From contig JAERTD010000028.1 of NCBI GenBank assembly GCA_016845175.1, positions 1 to 64,000 on the forward strand: a stretch of DNA of 64,000 nucleotides, read 5' to 3'. Made by a program: the position numbers and the translations under genes. The notes under the pieces were generated by a model. It was given only the letters and a program-made list of their open reading frames with translations, was not told the DNA's origin and ran no database searches. Origin of the DNA: Bacteroidota bacterium (lineage in GTDB: Bacteria > Bacteroidota > Bacteroidia > Bacteroidales > F082). Positions 26,900 through 35,831 of this stretch are shown one piece after another. Position 1 is the stretch's first letter. Each line of letters opens with the position of its first letter.

Positions 26900-27718
26900 A
26901 TGTATTTCATTTATGCAGTTTCAGATAGTACAGGACGTACCGTTGATCAGGCGGCGAATGTGGTATTGGCACAGTTTCCAAAAGTATTTACTGAGATCAA
27001 TCTCTACACAGAAGTAAATTCGAGAGAAAAAATCGATGAAATCATCAAATCGGCTAAAGAAAATAACAGTTTGATCATCCATTCTTTCGTTAAACATGAA
27101 CTCAGCGAGTATATCTGGTATGAAGGACGCTTGAATAACCTTGAAGTCATCAACCTATTGGGACCGGTATTGAACCGTCTGTCACATTTTCTCAGAAGTA
27201 CTCCGGAAGAAAAACCAGGTTTGTTCAGCAGGCTGAATAAGGATTATTTCAGACGAATTGAAACCACTGAATTTGCCATAAGACATGATGATGGTGCAAG
27301 AACCGAGGAACTGTCCGATGCTGAAATAGTTTTGTTAGGGGTTTCGAGAACATTTAAAACCCCATTGAGTGTATACCTGGCCTACAAAGGTTGGTTGGTG
27401 GCCAATGTCCCCATTGTACTGGATCTCCCTCTTCCTGAGGTGGTCTACCAACTACCCCCTGAGAAGGTTTTCTGTCTGACCACCAATCCATCCATTTTAT
27501 CACGATTGCGTAATGTGAGAAATGAATACCTCCAGGGTACGGCACCCACCTATGCAAGCTACGAATATGTAAAAAAAGAAATTCGTTACGCTCAGATGAT
27601 TTTCGACGCCCACCCTAAATGGGCCAAGGTTAAGGTTACTGCTAAACCCATTGAAGAAATAGCAAGTAATATCATCAACATTTATCGCAGAAATACCAAG
27701 GCCGAGGCATCATCATAA
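26900..27718 (+). CDS. Pyruvate,phosphate dikinase / PEP synthase regulatory protein (DUF299)
   Basis: 272 residues. Family members are bifunctional ADP-dependent kinases and phosphate-dependent phosphorylases that switch PPDK or PEP synthase off and on, so they control gluconeogenic flux. YAVSDSTGRTVDQAANVVLAQF at the start and LLGVSRTFKTPLSVYLAYKG (P-loop, about 145-166) identify it. The residue before the P-loop lysine K153 is Phe (F152), where Ser, Gly or Cys is usual. Its stop overlaps the next start by one base. Confidence 0.9.
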   Translation: MYFIYAVSDSTGRTVDQAANVVLAQFPKVFTEINLYTEVNSREKIDEIIKSAKENNSLIIHSFVKHELSEYIWYEGRLNNLEVINLLGPVLNRLSHFLRSTPEEKPGLFSRLNKDYFRRIETTEFAIRHDDGARTEELSDAEIVLLGVSRTFKTPLSVYLAYKGWLVANVPIVLDLPLPEVVYQLPPEKVFCLTTNPSILSRLRNVRNEYLQGTAPTYASYEYVKKEIRYAQMIFDAHPKWAKVKVTAKPIEEIASNIINIYRRNTKAEASS

Positions 27719-28743
27719 TGTGTAACTTTGTCTTCAAATTACGGACTTTGAAGAAGATATTAATCATACAAACCGCTTCACTTGGTGATGTGATTCTATG
27801 CACACCCCTTATCGAAAAGCTTTTTAGTTTTTACCCCAATGCTAAGATTGATTTTCTCCTGAAAGAAGGCTATGAAGGTGTATTGAGACGTCATCCCAAA
27901 TTACATTTTGTAATTGTCTGGGATAAAAAGGAGAAGAAATACAAGAAATTAATCGAATTGATCCGGATCATTCGTGACAACCGCTATGATGCAGTTATTA
28001 ATGTTCAACGCTTCGCTTCTTCAGGGTTAATAACAGCCCTGTCAGCTGCCAAGTGGACCGTAGGTTTCAATAAAAACCCTTTTTCATTATTCTTTAGTAA
28101 GAGAGTGAAGCATAACATTGGTAAAAAAAAGGATGGCTTGCATGAAGTAGAGAGAAACCTAAAATTAATTGATGATATTACTGATGCTGCATCGAACTTC
28201 CCCATGCGTTTGTATCCCTTGCCTCATGATCAGGCAAAAGTATCACAGTATAAAACAGTACAATTTATTTGCCTCGCACCGGCATCCTTATGGTTTACCA
28301 AACAGTTTCCCGAAGAAAAATGGGTGGAATTTGTTTCAGCTGTAGAGGAGTCTCTATTTATCTATTTTCTCGGATCTCCCGGCGAAAAAGAATTGTGTGA
28401 CCGTATCATCCAACAATCGGGACACAAAAACAGTTTGAATCTTGCTGGGAAACTGGGCTTCTTAGAGTCAGCTGCCCTCATGAAGGATGCGCAAATGAAT
28501 TATGTGAATGATTCTGCTCCAATGCATCTGGCATCGGCAATGGATGCTCCGGTATGCGCCATTTTCTGCTCCACCATTCCCGAGTTTGGATTTGGACCCA
28601 GAGCCTCCCGATCCATACTTGTACAAACACAAAAAGAACTAACTTGCAAGCCATGTGGGCTACATGGCCTGAAGAAATGTCCCAAAGGGCATTTTGATTG
28701 TGCATTAAGTATCAACAAAAAACAATTGTTAGAGCACCTATGA
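27718..28743 (+). CDS. Glycosyltransferase family 9 (heptosyltransferase-like)
   Basis: 341 residues. KKILIIQTASLGDVILCTPL at the N-terminus, YDAVINVQRFASSGL, and the C-terminal donor site VNDSAPMHLASAMDAPVCAIF are GT9 hallmarks (ADP-heptose:LPS heptosyltransferases). It probably adds a sugar to the LPS core at the inner membrane face. TAATG coupling to the gene before and ATGA overlap with the gene after make a three-gene unit. Confidence 0.88.
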   Translation: MCNFVFKLRTLKKILIIQTASLGDVILCTPLIEKLFSFYPNAKIDFLLKEGYEGVLRRHPKLHFVIVWDKKEKKYKKLIELIRIIRDNRYDAVINVQRFASSGLITALSAAKWTVGFNKNPFSLFFSKRVKHNIGKKKDGLHEVERNLKLIDDITDAASNFPMRLYPLPHDQAKVSQYKTVQFICLAPASLWFTKQFPEEKWVEFVSAVEESLFIYFLGSPGEKELCDRIIQQSGHKNSLNLAGKLGFLESAALMKDAQMNYVNDSAPMHLASAMDAPVCAIFCSTIPEFGFGPRASRSILVQTQKELTCKPCGLHGLKKCPKGHFDCALSINKKQLLEHL

Positions 28744-29309
28744 AATTGAAAGAGGAAATAAATAAGTCAGTTGAGCTTCTGAAAAAGGGTAAAATTTTGA
28801 TGTATCCGACGGATACCATTTGGGGCATAGGTTGTGATGCTACCAATGCCAAATCTGTATCGAAAATTTATAAAATCAAGCAAAGGGATGAAAGCAAGAA
28901 TATGATTGTCCTGCTGGATGATGCCACCAAATTGCAAGACTATTTGGATGCTGTGCCTCCCATTGCCTATGATTTAATAGAAAATTCAGCCTCTCCACTG
29001 ACCATTGTTTATTCTGGTGCCAAAAACCTGGCCAAAAATCTCATCGCTAAGGATGGTACCATTGCCATACGTATTGTAGAGGGACCTTTTTGTGGAGAGA
29101 TTATAAAAGGTCTTGGGAAGCCCATTGTATCCACATCTGCCAATTTCTCTGGTCAGCCGACCGCAGCTACCTTCGACCAGATATCAGAAGAAATAAAAGG
29201 AAAAGTTGACCATGTGGTCGGGGTTTTTCAGGACAGGGTACGTGCAGTAAAACCATCAACTATTATCAAATTGGAGGAGAATGGTGTGTTTAGCATCCTG
29301 AGATCTTAG
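28740..29309 (+). CDS. L-threonylcarbamoyladenylate synthase (TsaC/Sua5/YrdC family)
   Basis: 189 residues. Makes threonylcarbamoyl-AMP for t6A37 modification of tRNA. YPTDTIWGIGCDATNAKSV, RDESKNMIVL and STSANFSGQPTA are the KxR/SxN-type motifs of the family. The short length means the TsaC type without the Sua5 extension. The start at 28740 overlaps the GT9 stop by 4 bp; an earlier ATG at 28698 is rejected because the residues it adds are unlike the family. Confidence 0.88.
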   Translation: MKLKEEINKSVELLKKGKILMYPTDTIWGIGCDATNAKSVSKIYKIKQRDESKNMIVLLDDATKLQDYLDAVPPIAYDLIENSASPLTIVYSGAKNLAKNLIAKDGTIAIRIVEGPFCGEIIKGLGKPIVSTSANFSGQPTAATFDQISEEIKGKVDHVVGVFQDRVRAVKPSTIIKLEENGVFSILRS

Positions 29310-29348
29310 AACAAACACAATACCTTCTGTTCATAAAAACTGATACAT

Positions 29349-30137
29349 ATGATTAAGGTTGCTCAAATACAATTTGATCCACAGATAGGGATGGTAGCCG
29401 AAAACCATCAAAAGGTCAGTACACTTCTTGAGCAATGTGACGAGGCAAGACTTGTGGTAATACCTGAATTAGCCAATACAGGTTACAATTTTGTCAGTTA
29501 CGATCAAGCCATGGAATTGGCTAGTACGGTCAATCATAGTGCCTATGTTGAAATGCTGAGGGAACATTCCATAAATACTGGTCAGTATCTTGTGAGTGGT
29601 TTTCATGAAAGAGAGGAAGACACTTTATTCAATACCTCCTTGCTCTTTAAGCCCGATGGGTCCTTGGGAAAATACAGGAAAATGCATCTTTTTCTAAATG
29701 AGAAGAAAATTTTCAGTCCTGGCAACCTCGGCTTACCGGTTTTTGAATTGGATGGTTTTAAGCTGGCCATGCTCATTTGTTTCGATTATTTGTTTCCGGA
29801 AGTGTGGCGCTTAGTTGGATTGAAAGGTGCTGATATTGTGGCACACCCATCCAATCTGGTCACTTATAATGCCTTCAAAGTGGTCCCGGCCCAGGCAGCC
29901 ATTAACCGGATGTTTATTCTGACTGCCAATCGCATTGGTAAGGAAAGAGACGTGGGCTTTTCAGGACGTAGTTTTATTGTGAATACCATAGGAGATGTGG
30001 TTGCAGAGGCTTCTGCAGACCAGGAGGAAATACTTTTTGCTGAAATTAATCCACTGGATGCCCGGAATAAAATGATTACCGAAGCCAATCATGTGTTTAA
30101 CGACAGGCTTCCTCAGAATTACCAGGGACTTTCATGA
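29349..30137 (+). CDS. Carbon-nitrogen hydrolase (nitrilase superfamily)
   Basis: 262 residues. Hydrolyses a C-N bond of an amide-like substrate that cannot be named from sequence. The catalytic triad is complete: E40 (VIPELANTGY), K111 (GKYRKMHLF) and C144 (MLICFDYLFPEVWR). It follows the TsaC-like gene by 39 bp and may belong to that operon. Confidence 0.85.
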   Translation: MIKVAQIQFDPQIGMVAENHQKVSTLLEQCDEARLVVIPELANTGYNFVSYDQAMELASTVNHSAYVEMLREHSINTGQYLVSGFHEREEDTLFNTSLLFKPDGSLGKYRKMHLFLNEKKIFSPGNLGLPVFELDGFKLAMLICFDYLFPEVWRLVGLKGADIVAHPSNLVTYNAFKVVPAQAAINRMFILTANRIGKERDVGFSGRSFIVNTIGDVVAEASADQEEILFAEINPLDARNKMITEANHVFNDRLPQNYQGLS

Positions 30138-30195
30138 TCAAAGTTTTATCATAAATCAACAACTGCAACAAAAGCATACGCTTTGTTAATTTAGA

Positions 30196-30228
30196 TTGGA
30201 TTTAAATTGCAAAAAATATGTACTTTTG
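30196..30228 (+). promoter_or_regulatory. Promoter of the fused E1 dehydrogenase gene
   Basis: TTG (30196-30198), 22 bp, TACTTTTG (30221-30228). The -7 box overlaps an in-frame ATG at 30218, which therefore cannot be the start; the ATG at 30254 lies about 20 bp past the expected transcript start. Confidence 0.55.
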
Positions 30229-30253
30229 CCGCCTGTTAGTAAAAGCAAAAGTA

Positions 30254-32299
30254 ATGGCTCAAAAAAGAAAATATACTCTCGATAACACCAACAAAGAAAC
30301 TCTTAAGAATTGGTACTTTCTTATGACGCTTGGTCGTCAGTTGGATGAAAAAGCACCCAATTATTTGAAACAGGCATTGGGCTGGTCCTACCACGCTCCT
30401 TATGCCGGACATGATGGAATTCAATTGGCCATTGGTCAGATATTCGATAAGGAAACGGATTTCTTATTCCCCTATTACCGTGATATGCTGACTGCCATAT
30501 CATCTGGTTTGACTGCTGAAGAAGTTATCCTGAACGGTATTTCCAAAGCCTCTGATATTGCCAGTGGTGGACGACATATGTCCAATCACTTTGCCAAACC
30601 TGAATGGAATATCCATAATGTTTCCTCAGCCACTGGAAACCATACCTTGCACGCTGCGGGTGTGGCACGATCCATTAAACTATATGAAAGCAAGGGTGTT
30701 GCCATAAGCTCACAGGGCGAGTCATCCACCTCTGAAGGATATGTTTTTGAGGCCATTAATGGTGCATCAAAGGAAAAGCTACCTGTATTGTTTGTATTTC
30801 AGGATAACCAATATGGGATATCTGTCCCCCAGCGCGATCAATCAGCCAACAGAAGGGCTGCTGAAAATTATAAAGGCATCAAAAACCTGAAAATCATGTA
30901 TTGTGATGGAAAGAATGTTTTTGATTCCCTCAATACCATGCATTTGGCCAAGGAATATGCACAAACCAATAGTTGCCCGGTAATTGTACATGCCAACTGT
31001 GTGCGTATACACTCCCATTCCAATTCTGATGCCCACGAATTGTATCGTGATGAGAACGAACGCCGTTGTGTCCGTTTGTCAGATCCGCTTGAGAGATTTA
31101 AGGTTCAATTGATTCACTCCAAAAAATTCACAGAAGAAGAAATTCTGGCACTCGACAAAGAAGCCAAGAAACAGATTTCTGCAGCACACAAAAAGGCATT
31201 GGTGGCACCTGACCCAAGCCCGGAATCCATTCATGATTTTGTTATTCCTGAACCTTTTGCATCCGAAAAATACCCTGAGGGTACCCATGATGGAAGCAAG
31301 GGAGAATCTTTGCGTTTGATTCAAGCATTGAACCAAACCCTGAAGGCTGAGTTCAGACACAATCCTGATACCTACATCTTCGGACAGGATATGGCCAATA
31401 AAGATAAGGGTGGCATTTTCAATGTAAGTAAAGGCATGCAGCAGGAATTTGGTCCCAGCCGTGTGTTTAATGCTCCCATTGCAGAAGACTTTATTTTGGG
31501 AACTGCCAATGGAATGAGTCGTTTTGACAAAAAAATCAGAGTAGTTGTCGAAGGAGCTGAATTTGCTGATTATTTCTGGCCTGCCATGGAACAATTGGTT
31601 GACAGCTCACATGATTTCTGGCGTTCCAACGGACAATTTGCTCCCAATGTAACAGTACGACTGGCTTCAGGTGGATATATCGGCGGTGGACTCTACCATT
31701 CTCAAACCATTGAAGGTGCTTTAACTACCTTCCCGGGTTTGCGCGTAGTATACCCATGTTTTGCTGACGATGCTGCTGGCTTATTACGGACATCCATGCG
31801 CTCAGAAGGTATGACCATATTTTTGGAGCCCAAAGCCTTATATAATGATCCGGTGGCTGAGACAGTGGTCCCCGACGATTTTGAGGTACCTTTTGGAAAA
31901 GCCCGAACAAGAAAAGAAGGTAAGGATATCAGTGTATTTACCTATGGCAATACTGTCCCCATGTGTTTAACTGCTGCGGAACAATTGGAGAAAGAAACAG
32001 GAGCCAGTATTGAGGTCATTGATTTAAGATCCTTACTACCTCTGGATACAGAAGCTGTTTTAGAATCCGTTAAGAAAACCAACAGAGCAGTGGTGGTTCA
32101 TGAGGATAAAGTTTTTGCCGGATTTGGAGGTGAATTGGTAGCTACTATCGCAGCAGAAGCCTTTCAACACCTGGATGCACCTGTTAAAAGAATAGGTTCA
32201 ACCTTTACTCCCGTTGGATTTAACCGTATTCTGGAAAAAGCCATACTTCCCGACACTGATAGTATTGTGACTGGTATAAAGGAAGTCTTGGAATTCTAA
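30254..32299 (+). CDS. Fused alpha/beta E1 component of a 2-oxo acid dehydrogenase
   Basis: 681 residues. Thiamine-diphosphate-dependent decarboxylating subunit of a pyruvate or branched-chain 2-oxo acid dehydrogenase complex. The alpha half (about 1-330) has GRHMSNHFAKPEWNI, GESSTSEGYVFEAINGASKE (where GDG is more common) and FVFQDNQYGISVP; the beta half (about 350-681) has FGQDMANKDKGGIFNVSKGM, APIAEDFILGTANGM and YHSQTIEGALTTFPG. The single-chain fusion is frequent in Bacteroidota. The substrate cannot be fixed; no E2 or E3 gene is nearby. The downstream gene is convergent (19-bp gap). Confidence 0.88.
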   Translation: MAQKRKYTLDNTNKETLKNWYFLMTLGRQLDEKAPNYLKQALGWSYHAPYAGHDGIQLAIGQIFDKETDFLFPYYRDMLTAISSGLTAEEVILNGISKASDIASGGRHMSNHFAKPEWNIHNVSSATGNHTLHAAGVARSIKLYESKGVAISSQGESSTSEGYVFEAINGASKEKLPVLFVFQDNQYGISVPQRDQSANRRAAENYKGIKNLKIMYCDGKNVFDSLNTMHLAKEYAQTNSCPVIVHANCVRIHSHSNSDAHELYRDENERRCVRLSDPLERFKVQLIHSKKFTEEEILALDKEAKKQISAAHKKALVAPDPSPESIHDFVIPEPFASEKYPEGTHDGSKGESLRLIQALNQTLKAEFRHNPDTYIFGQDMANKDKGGIFNVSKGMQQEFGPSRVFNAPIAEDFILGTANGMSRFDKKIRVVVEGAEFADYFWPAMEQLVDSSHDFWRSNGQFAPNVTVRLASGGYIGGGLYHSQTIEGALTTFPGLRVVYPCFADDAAGLLRTSMRSEGMTIFLEPKALYNDPVAETVVPDDFEVPFGKARTRKEGKDISVFTYGNTVPMCLTAAEQLEKETGASIEVIDLRSLLPLDTEAVLESVKKTNRAVVVHEDKVFAGFGGELVATIAAEAFQHLDAPVKRIGSTFTPVGFNRILEKAILPDTDSIVTGIKEVLEF

Positions 32300-32318
32300 T
32301 GAGCTGAACTTAGCAGTT

Positions 32319-33587
32319 TTATTTTCTGTAGGATTTCTGCCATTTGACTCTGTAGCCAAGGGTCCATTCAATATAGTCGGCTATGGAAAAGTCATAGGCT
32401 CTGATATTGATACCCAAGAATACATTTTCAAATACGTGGTATTTTAGGCCCAAGCGTTGGTAGCTGGATCCAGGTATGCGTCTGGGAATAGCAATACTGG
32501 TTTCGCCCGGTTGGGTGGCTTCATACATTTCATCAGGCACCTGCCAATCTTCACGATAGATGTACCATCCTGGTTGAATAACCACACTCAGACGATGTAC
32601 CACCAACTCAAAAGAGCCGAAAAAACCGACAGCCAATTTATTGCCACTACCAGCATCTACCCTGGCTGTGGTATGCCCCTGATCATAATGGATATATGAG
32701 TTATAAGAATCATCCCAGCCAATATCTAGTCCAGCGCCAAACTTTGTTTTGTGGGACACTTGTCTTTGAATGCCAGCAGAAACAGTGAATATGCCGTAAG
32801 TTTCAGACACATAGGAAGTGTCTCCACTTTCTGTAAGCATGAATCCAAGTTCTTTTACGGCTGGTGAAAAAACACCTACAAATTCCCATTCCTTCAAATA
32901 CTTCGGCTTCTCTTGTCTGATGAATTCTGGTCTTTCTTTGAAAATGTATTTTAAACCAAGGCGGGGAGCAAACATATTGATGCCGAAATTTGGAACCTTG
33001 GTGGCCCCATTGGAGAAGTGGGTAAAAGTAAAACCTGCCGTAAGGTTAAAGTTTTTGCCCAAATTAATATCTGCGTTGGCACCTACATCTATAAAGACGG
33101 TTCTTTTCGAACCAATGGCATACTGATAGGGATTGGTCTCCTGATCGAAAGGAACCCAGTTATAGGTGAGCCCAAACCCCACTTCATAGTTGATGCTCCA
33201 CTTCTTGAACCTGACAAAAGGAGCGTTGATAAAGGCGTAAATAGCCGATGGGGAACCCAATTCATCATCATTGAAGAAATTGACACCATAGAAACCAAAA
33301 CCCCAGGTGGGATAGTTGTACAATTGCTGCCATAGTTTTCTACCATCAGTCTCAATTCCGTATTGAAAAGAAAGGGCCTGGAAATAATCGATTACCTGAC
33401 CGCTTTCATTTTCTCCTTTAAGGAAATCGTTGGTAGGCAGTACACTACCAGCCTGATAGAATAAACGAAGTGATTTTCGGTATCTGTTCTTTTTTTCTTT
33501 GGTGCTGTCTGCTACTGGCTGATGCGCCTGGGCAATTCCAGCAAATAGAATTGTAAAAACTAATAGAGCAAATGTAGATTTTTTCAT
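32319..33587 (-). CDS. PagL-like acyloxyacyl hydrolase / lipid A deacylase
   Basis: 422 residues from MKKSTFALLVFTILFAGIAQA (signal peptide); an upstream ATG at 33635 would bury the signal. Residues about 100-225 carry YNWVPFDQETNPYQYAIGSK and the diagnostic FTHFSNGATKVPNFGIN with H190 and S192 of the His-x-Ser-Asn-Gly motif, so it probably removes an acyl chain from lipid A in the outer membrane. The second half (about 235-422) is also beta-barrel-like, making it over twice the length of enterobacterial PagL, as is common in this phylum. Confidence 0.75.
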   Translation of the reverse strand: MKKSTFALLVFTILFAGIAQAHQPVADSTKEKKNRYRKSLRLFYQAGSVLPTNDFLKGENESGQVIDYFQALSFQYGIETDGRKLWQQLYNYPTWGFGFYGVNFFNDDELGSPSAIYAFINAPFVRFKKWSINYEVGFGLTYNWVPFDQETNPYQYAIGSKRTVFIDVGANADINLGKNFNLTAGFTFTHFSNGATKVPNFGINMFAPRLGLKYIFKERPEFIRQEKPKYLKEWEFVGVFSPAVKELGFMLTESGDTSYVSETYGIFTVSAGIQRQVSHKTKFGAGLDIGWDDSYNSYIHYDQGHTTARVDAGSGNKLAVGFFGSFELVVHRLSVVIQPGWYIYREDWQVPDEMYEATQPGETSIAIPRRIPGSSYQRLGLKYHVFENVFLGINIRAYDFSIADYIEWTLGYRVKWQKSYRK

Positions 33588-33612
33588 GTGGACGGTGTGG
33601 TGGTTTCTTACC

Positions 33613-33620
33613 CAAAAATA
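33613..33620 (-). promoter_or_regulatory. -7 promoter box of the PagL-like gene
   Basis: Minus-strand TATTTTTG fits TAnnTTTG and supports the start at 33587 over 33635. No -33 TTG at the usual distance. Confidence 0.35.
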
Positions 33621-33652
33621 TGAAAAACGCTTCACAATCCATCAAAAGTGTA

Positions 33653-34060
33653 TTACTTAAAGTAATTAAAACGCAACAGTTTGTCTTTGAATGGCAAGAC
33701 AGCCCCAAGAACCCTCAGGTGTTCCGGGTGATTATCATATGCCCTGAGGTCATCAATACTTTTGAAAGTAATCATTAGGATATGAGAATATTCTGTGGTC
33801 TCATTGGCCAGTCCAATCTGTTTTTCCCAGGTCAGCGATTTTATTTCTTTGATATGCGAAGGCATATTTCTTACCAGAGAGTCAATCCTTGCCATTTGTG
33901 CTTCTGTGGTGCCCAATTTGAAATTAACAAGAACCACGTGCACCAATGTCTCTTTCTTTTTCTTTGCATTTGGTGTTAAGGCAACAGACTCACTAACACT
34001 GGCGAGGAGTATAAATATGACCAAGATCATGGAAAGAGTTGAAAAAGAGATTCTATTCAT
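33653..34060 (-). CDS. Exported Dabb-domain protein
   Basis: 135 residues. Signal peptide (LILVIFILLASVSESVAL region), then one dimeric alpha/beta-barrel (Dabb, stress-responsive) domain: VHVVLVNFKLGTTEAQMARI ... YSHILMITFKSIDDLRAYDN HPEH. The histidines and fold are as in small dimeric barrel proteins; a catalytic role is not evident. It precedes the PagL-like gene on the same strand by 66 bp. Confidence 0.8.
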   Translation of the reverse strand: MNRISFSTLSMILVIFILLASVSESVALTPNAKKKKETLVHVVLVNFKLGTTEAQMARIDSLVRNMPSHIKEIKSLTWEKQIGLANETTEYSHILMITFKSIDDLRAYDNHPEHLRVLGAVLPFKDKLLRFNYFK

Positions 34061-34175
34061 GGGATAACTGTATTAAGTGGATAAAGATGGATAAAAGCAC
34101 CCTAAGATCTCATAAAGTTAACAATATTTAACAGCGAGCTAAACCCTATGATAATGATTGGTCTGACTTTTGTTT

Positions 34176-34183
34176 TATTTTTG
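34176..34183 (+). promoter_or_regulatory. -7 promoter box of the S41 protease gene
   Basis: TATTTTTG fits TAnnTTTG, 30 bp before the ATG at 34214; a TTG at 34158-34160 is 15 bp upstream, a little close. Confidence 0.4.
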
Positions 34184-34213
34184 AGCATAATTAATGTATT
34201 GAATCGCAACCTT

Positions 34214-35815
34214 ATGAAGAATTTCAGAATATATTCTATACCCTTATTGCTGTGCTTATTTGTCACTGTTTCCATTGCCCAGGTGAATGTTCAACCCATG
34301 GACAACAACGAAACGGTCAAGAAGTATGGTACCCTACTTCATATGATCAATAACTTTTATGTGGATACCATTGATATGGCTGCATTGACTGAAAAGGCTG
34401 TGATCAATACCCTGAAAGAACTTGATCCTCATTCGGCCTATATTCCTAAAAAACAGGTAGAAAGAGCCAATGAAACTTTGAAAGGGAGTTTCGAAGGTGT
34501 TGGTTTAACATTCCAGCTGTTTAAGGATACCATTCTGGTTATTGCACCCATTCCTGGTGGTCCGTCTGATAAGGTTGGCGTACTGGCAGGTGATAAAATC
34601 ATAACTGTTGATGACGAAGTGGCACATGGTGAAGATATTACTAACCAGTGGGTGATGGATCATCTAAGGGGTGATAAGGGCACAAAGGTTAGCATCGGCG
34701 TTTACAGAAAAGGAAATGATGAATTGATCGATTTTACTATTATCCGCGATAAAATACCCATCAATAGCATGGATGCTGCCTTTATGCTGGATGACAAAAC
34801 TGCTTACATTAAACTCAACCGTTTTGCAAAGAACTCACAATCAGAGTTTACAGATGCCATGACTCAGCTTAAGGAAGAAGGCATGGAAAATCTTGTCTTT
34901 GACTTAAGAGGAAATACAGGAGGTTACCTTGGAACAGCCATGACCATTACAGATGAGTTTTTGAAAGCCGGGCAGTTAATTGTTTATACAGAAGGCATTC
35001 ACCAACCCAGACAAGATTTGAATGCTACACCCAAGGGAGATTTTGAGAAGGGCAAGCTGGTAGTCTTAATTAATGAAGGATCTGCTTCGGCAAGTGAAAT
35101 TGTATCTGGAGCGGTTCAGGATCAGGACCGTGGACTTATTATTGGAAGGAGGTCTTTTGGAAAAGGATTGGTCCAGCGACCCTTTAAGCTGACTGATGGA
35201 GCCGAAGTGCGCTTAACCATTGCCCGTTATTATACTCCGTCGGGTAGATGTATTCAAAAACCCTATGACGATGGTGTAGAAGAGTATTTCAAAGATTTTG
35301 TTCACCGCTATGAAAATGGAGAACTGGTCAATGCCGACAGTATTCATTTTCCGGATTCCCTTAAATATGAAACAGCCAATGGTAGGATGGTATATGGAGG
35401 AGGTGGTGTGATGCCTGATATCTTCATGCCATTTGATTCTGTGCGGTTTAATAAAAACTTTTCTGCCCTGGTACGTAAAGGTGTTCTTAATGGATTTGTG
35501 AATGAATATCTTGATGATAACCGCAAACAACTGGCCAAAGATTATGCTGATTTCGATAGCTTTAACAGTACATTCGCTATCAGTGATAAGGATTTCAACA
35601 GGTTTTTGGATGATGCCAGAGACGAAGAAATTGAACTATCTGAGGAGGAGTTGGCGTCCAATGGTGATTTTATTAAGCTTCAAATTAAGGCCCTCATATC
35701 AAGAAATATATTTGAAACATCAACTTATTTTGAAGTCTTGGCACCCATGGACCGCGAGATTTCCAAAGCTCTGGAAACAATGGCAGATAAAACTGCTTTT
35801 CTTGAATTTAGATAG
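34214..35815 (+). CDS. S41-family C-terminal processing protease
   Basis: 533 residues from MKNFRIYSIPLLLCLFVTVS (signal peptide ending IAQ). An N-terminal helical region with LKELDPHSAYIP, a PDZ domain (about 90-165: GVGLTFQLFKDTILVIAPIP), and the S41 protease core with catalytic S292 in NEGSASASEIV and K317 in SFGKGLVQ. It should cleave C-termini of exported proteins in the periplasm. The ATG at 34148 would add 22 residues before the signal and is rejected. Confidence 0.9.
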   Translation: MKNFRIYSIPLLLCLFVTVSIAQVNVQPMDNNETVKKYGTLLHMINNFYVDTIDMAALTEKAVINTLKELDPHSAYIPKKQVERANETLKGSFEGVGLTFQLFKDTILVIAPIPGGPSDKVGVLAGDKIITVDDEVAHGEDITNQWVMDHLRGDKGTKVSIGVYRKGNDELIDFTIIRDKIPINSMDAAFMLDDKTAYIKLNRFAKNSQSEFTDAMTQLKEEGMENLVFDLRGNTGGYLGTAMTITDEFLKAGQLIVYTEGIHQPRQDLNATPKGDFEKGKLVVLINEGSASASEIVSGAVQDQDRGLIIGRRSFGKGLVQRPFKLTDGAEVRLTIARYYTPSGRCIQKPYDDGVEEYFKDFVHRYENGELVNADSIHFPDSLKYETANGRMVYGGGGVMPDIFMPFDSVRFNKNFSALVRKGVLNGFVNEYLDDNRKQLAKDYADFDSFNSTFAISDKDFNRFLDDARDEEIELSEEELASNGDFIKLQIKALISRNIFETSTYFEVLAPMDREISKALETMADKTAFLEFR

Positions 35816-35831
35816 AAGGCAGCCCTTGTAC

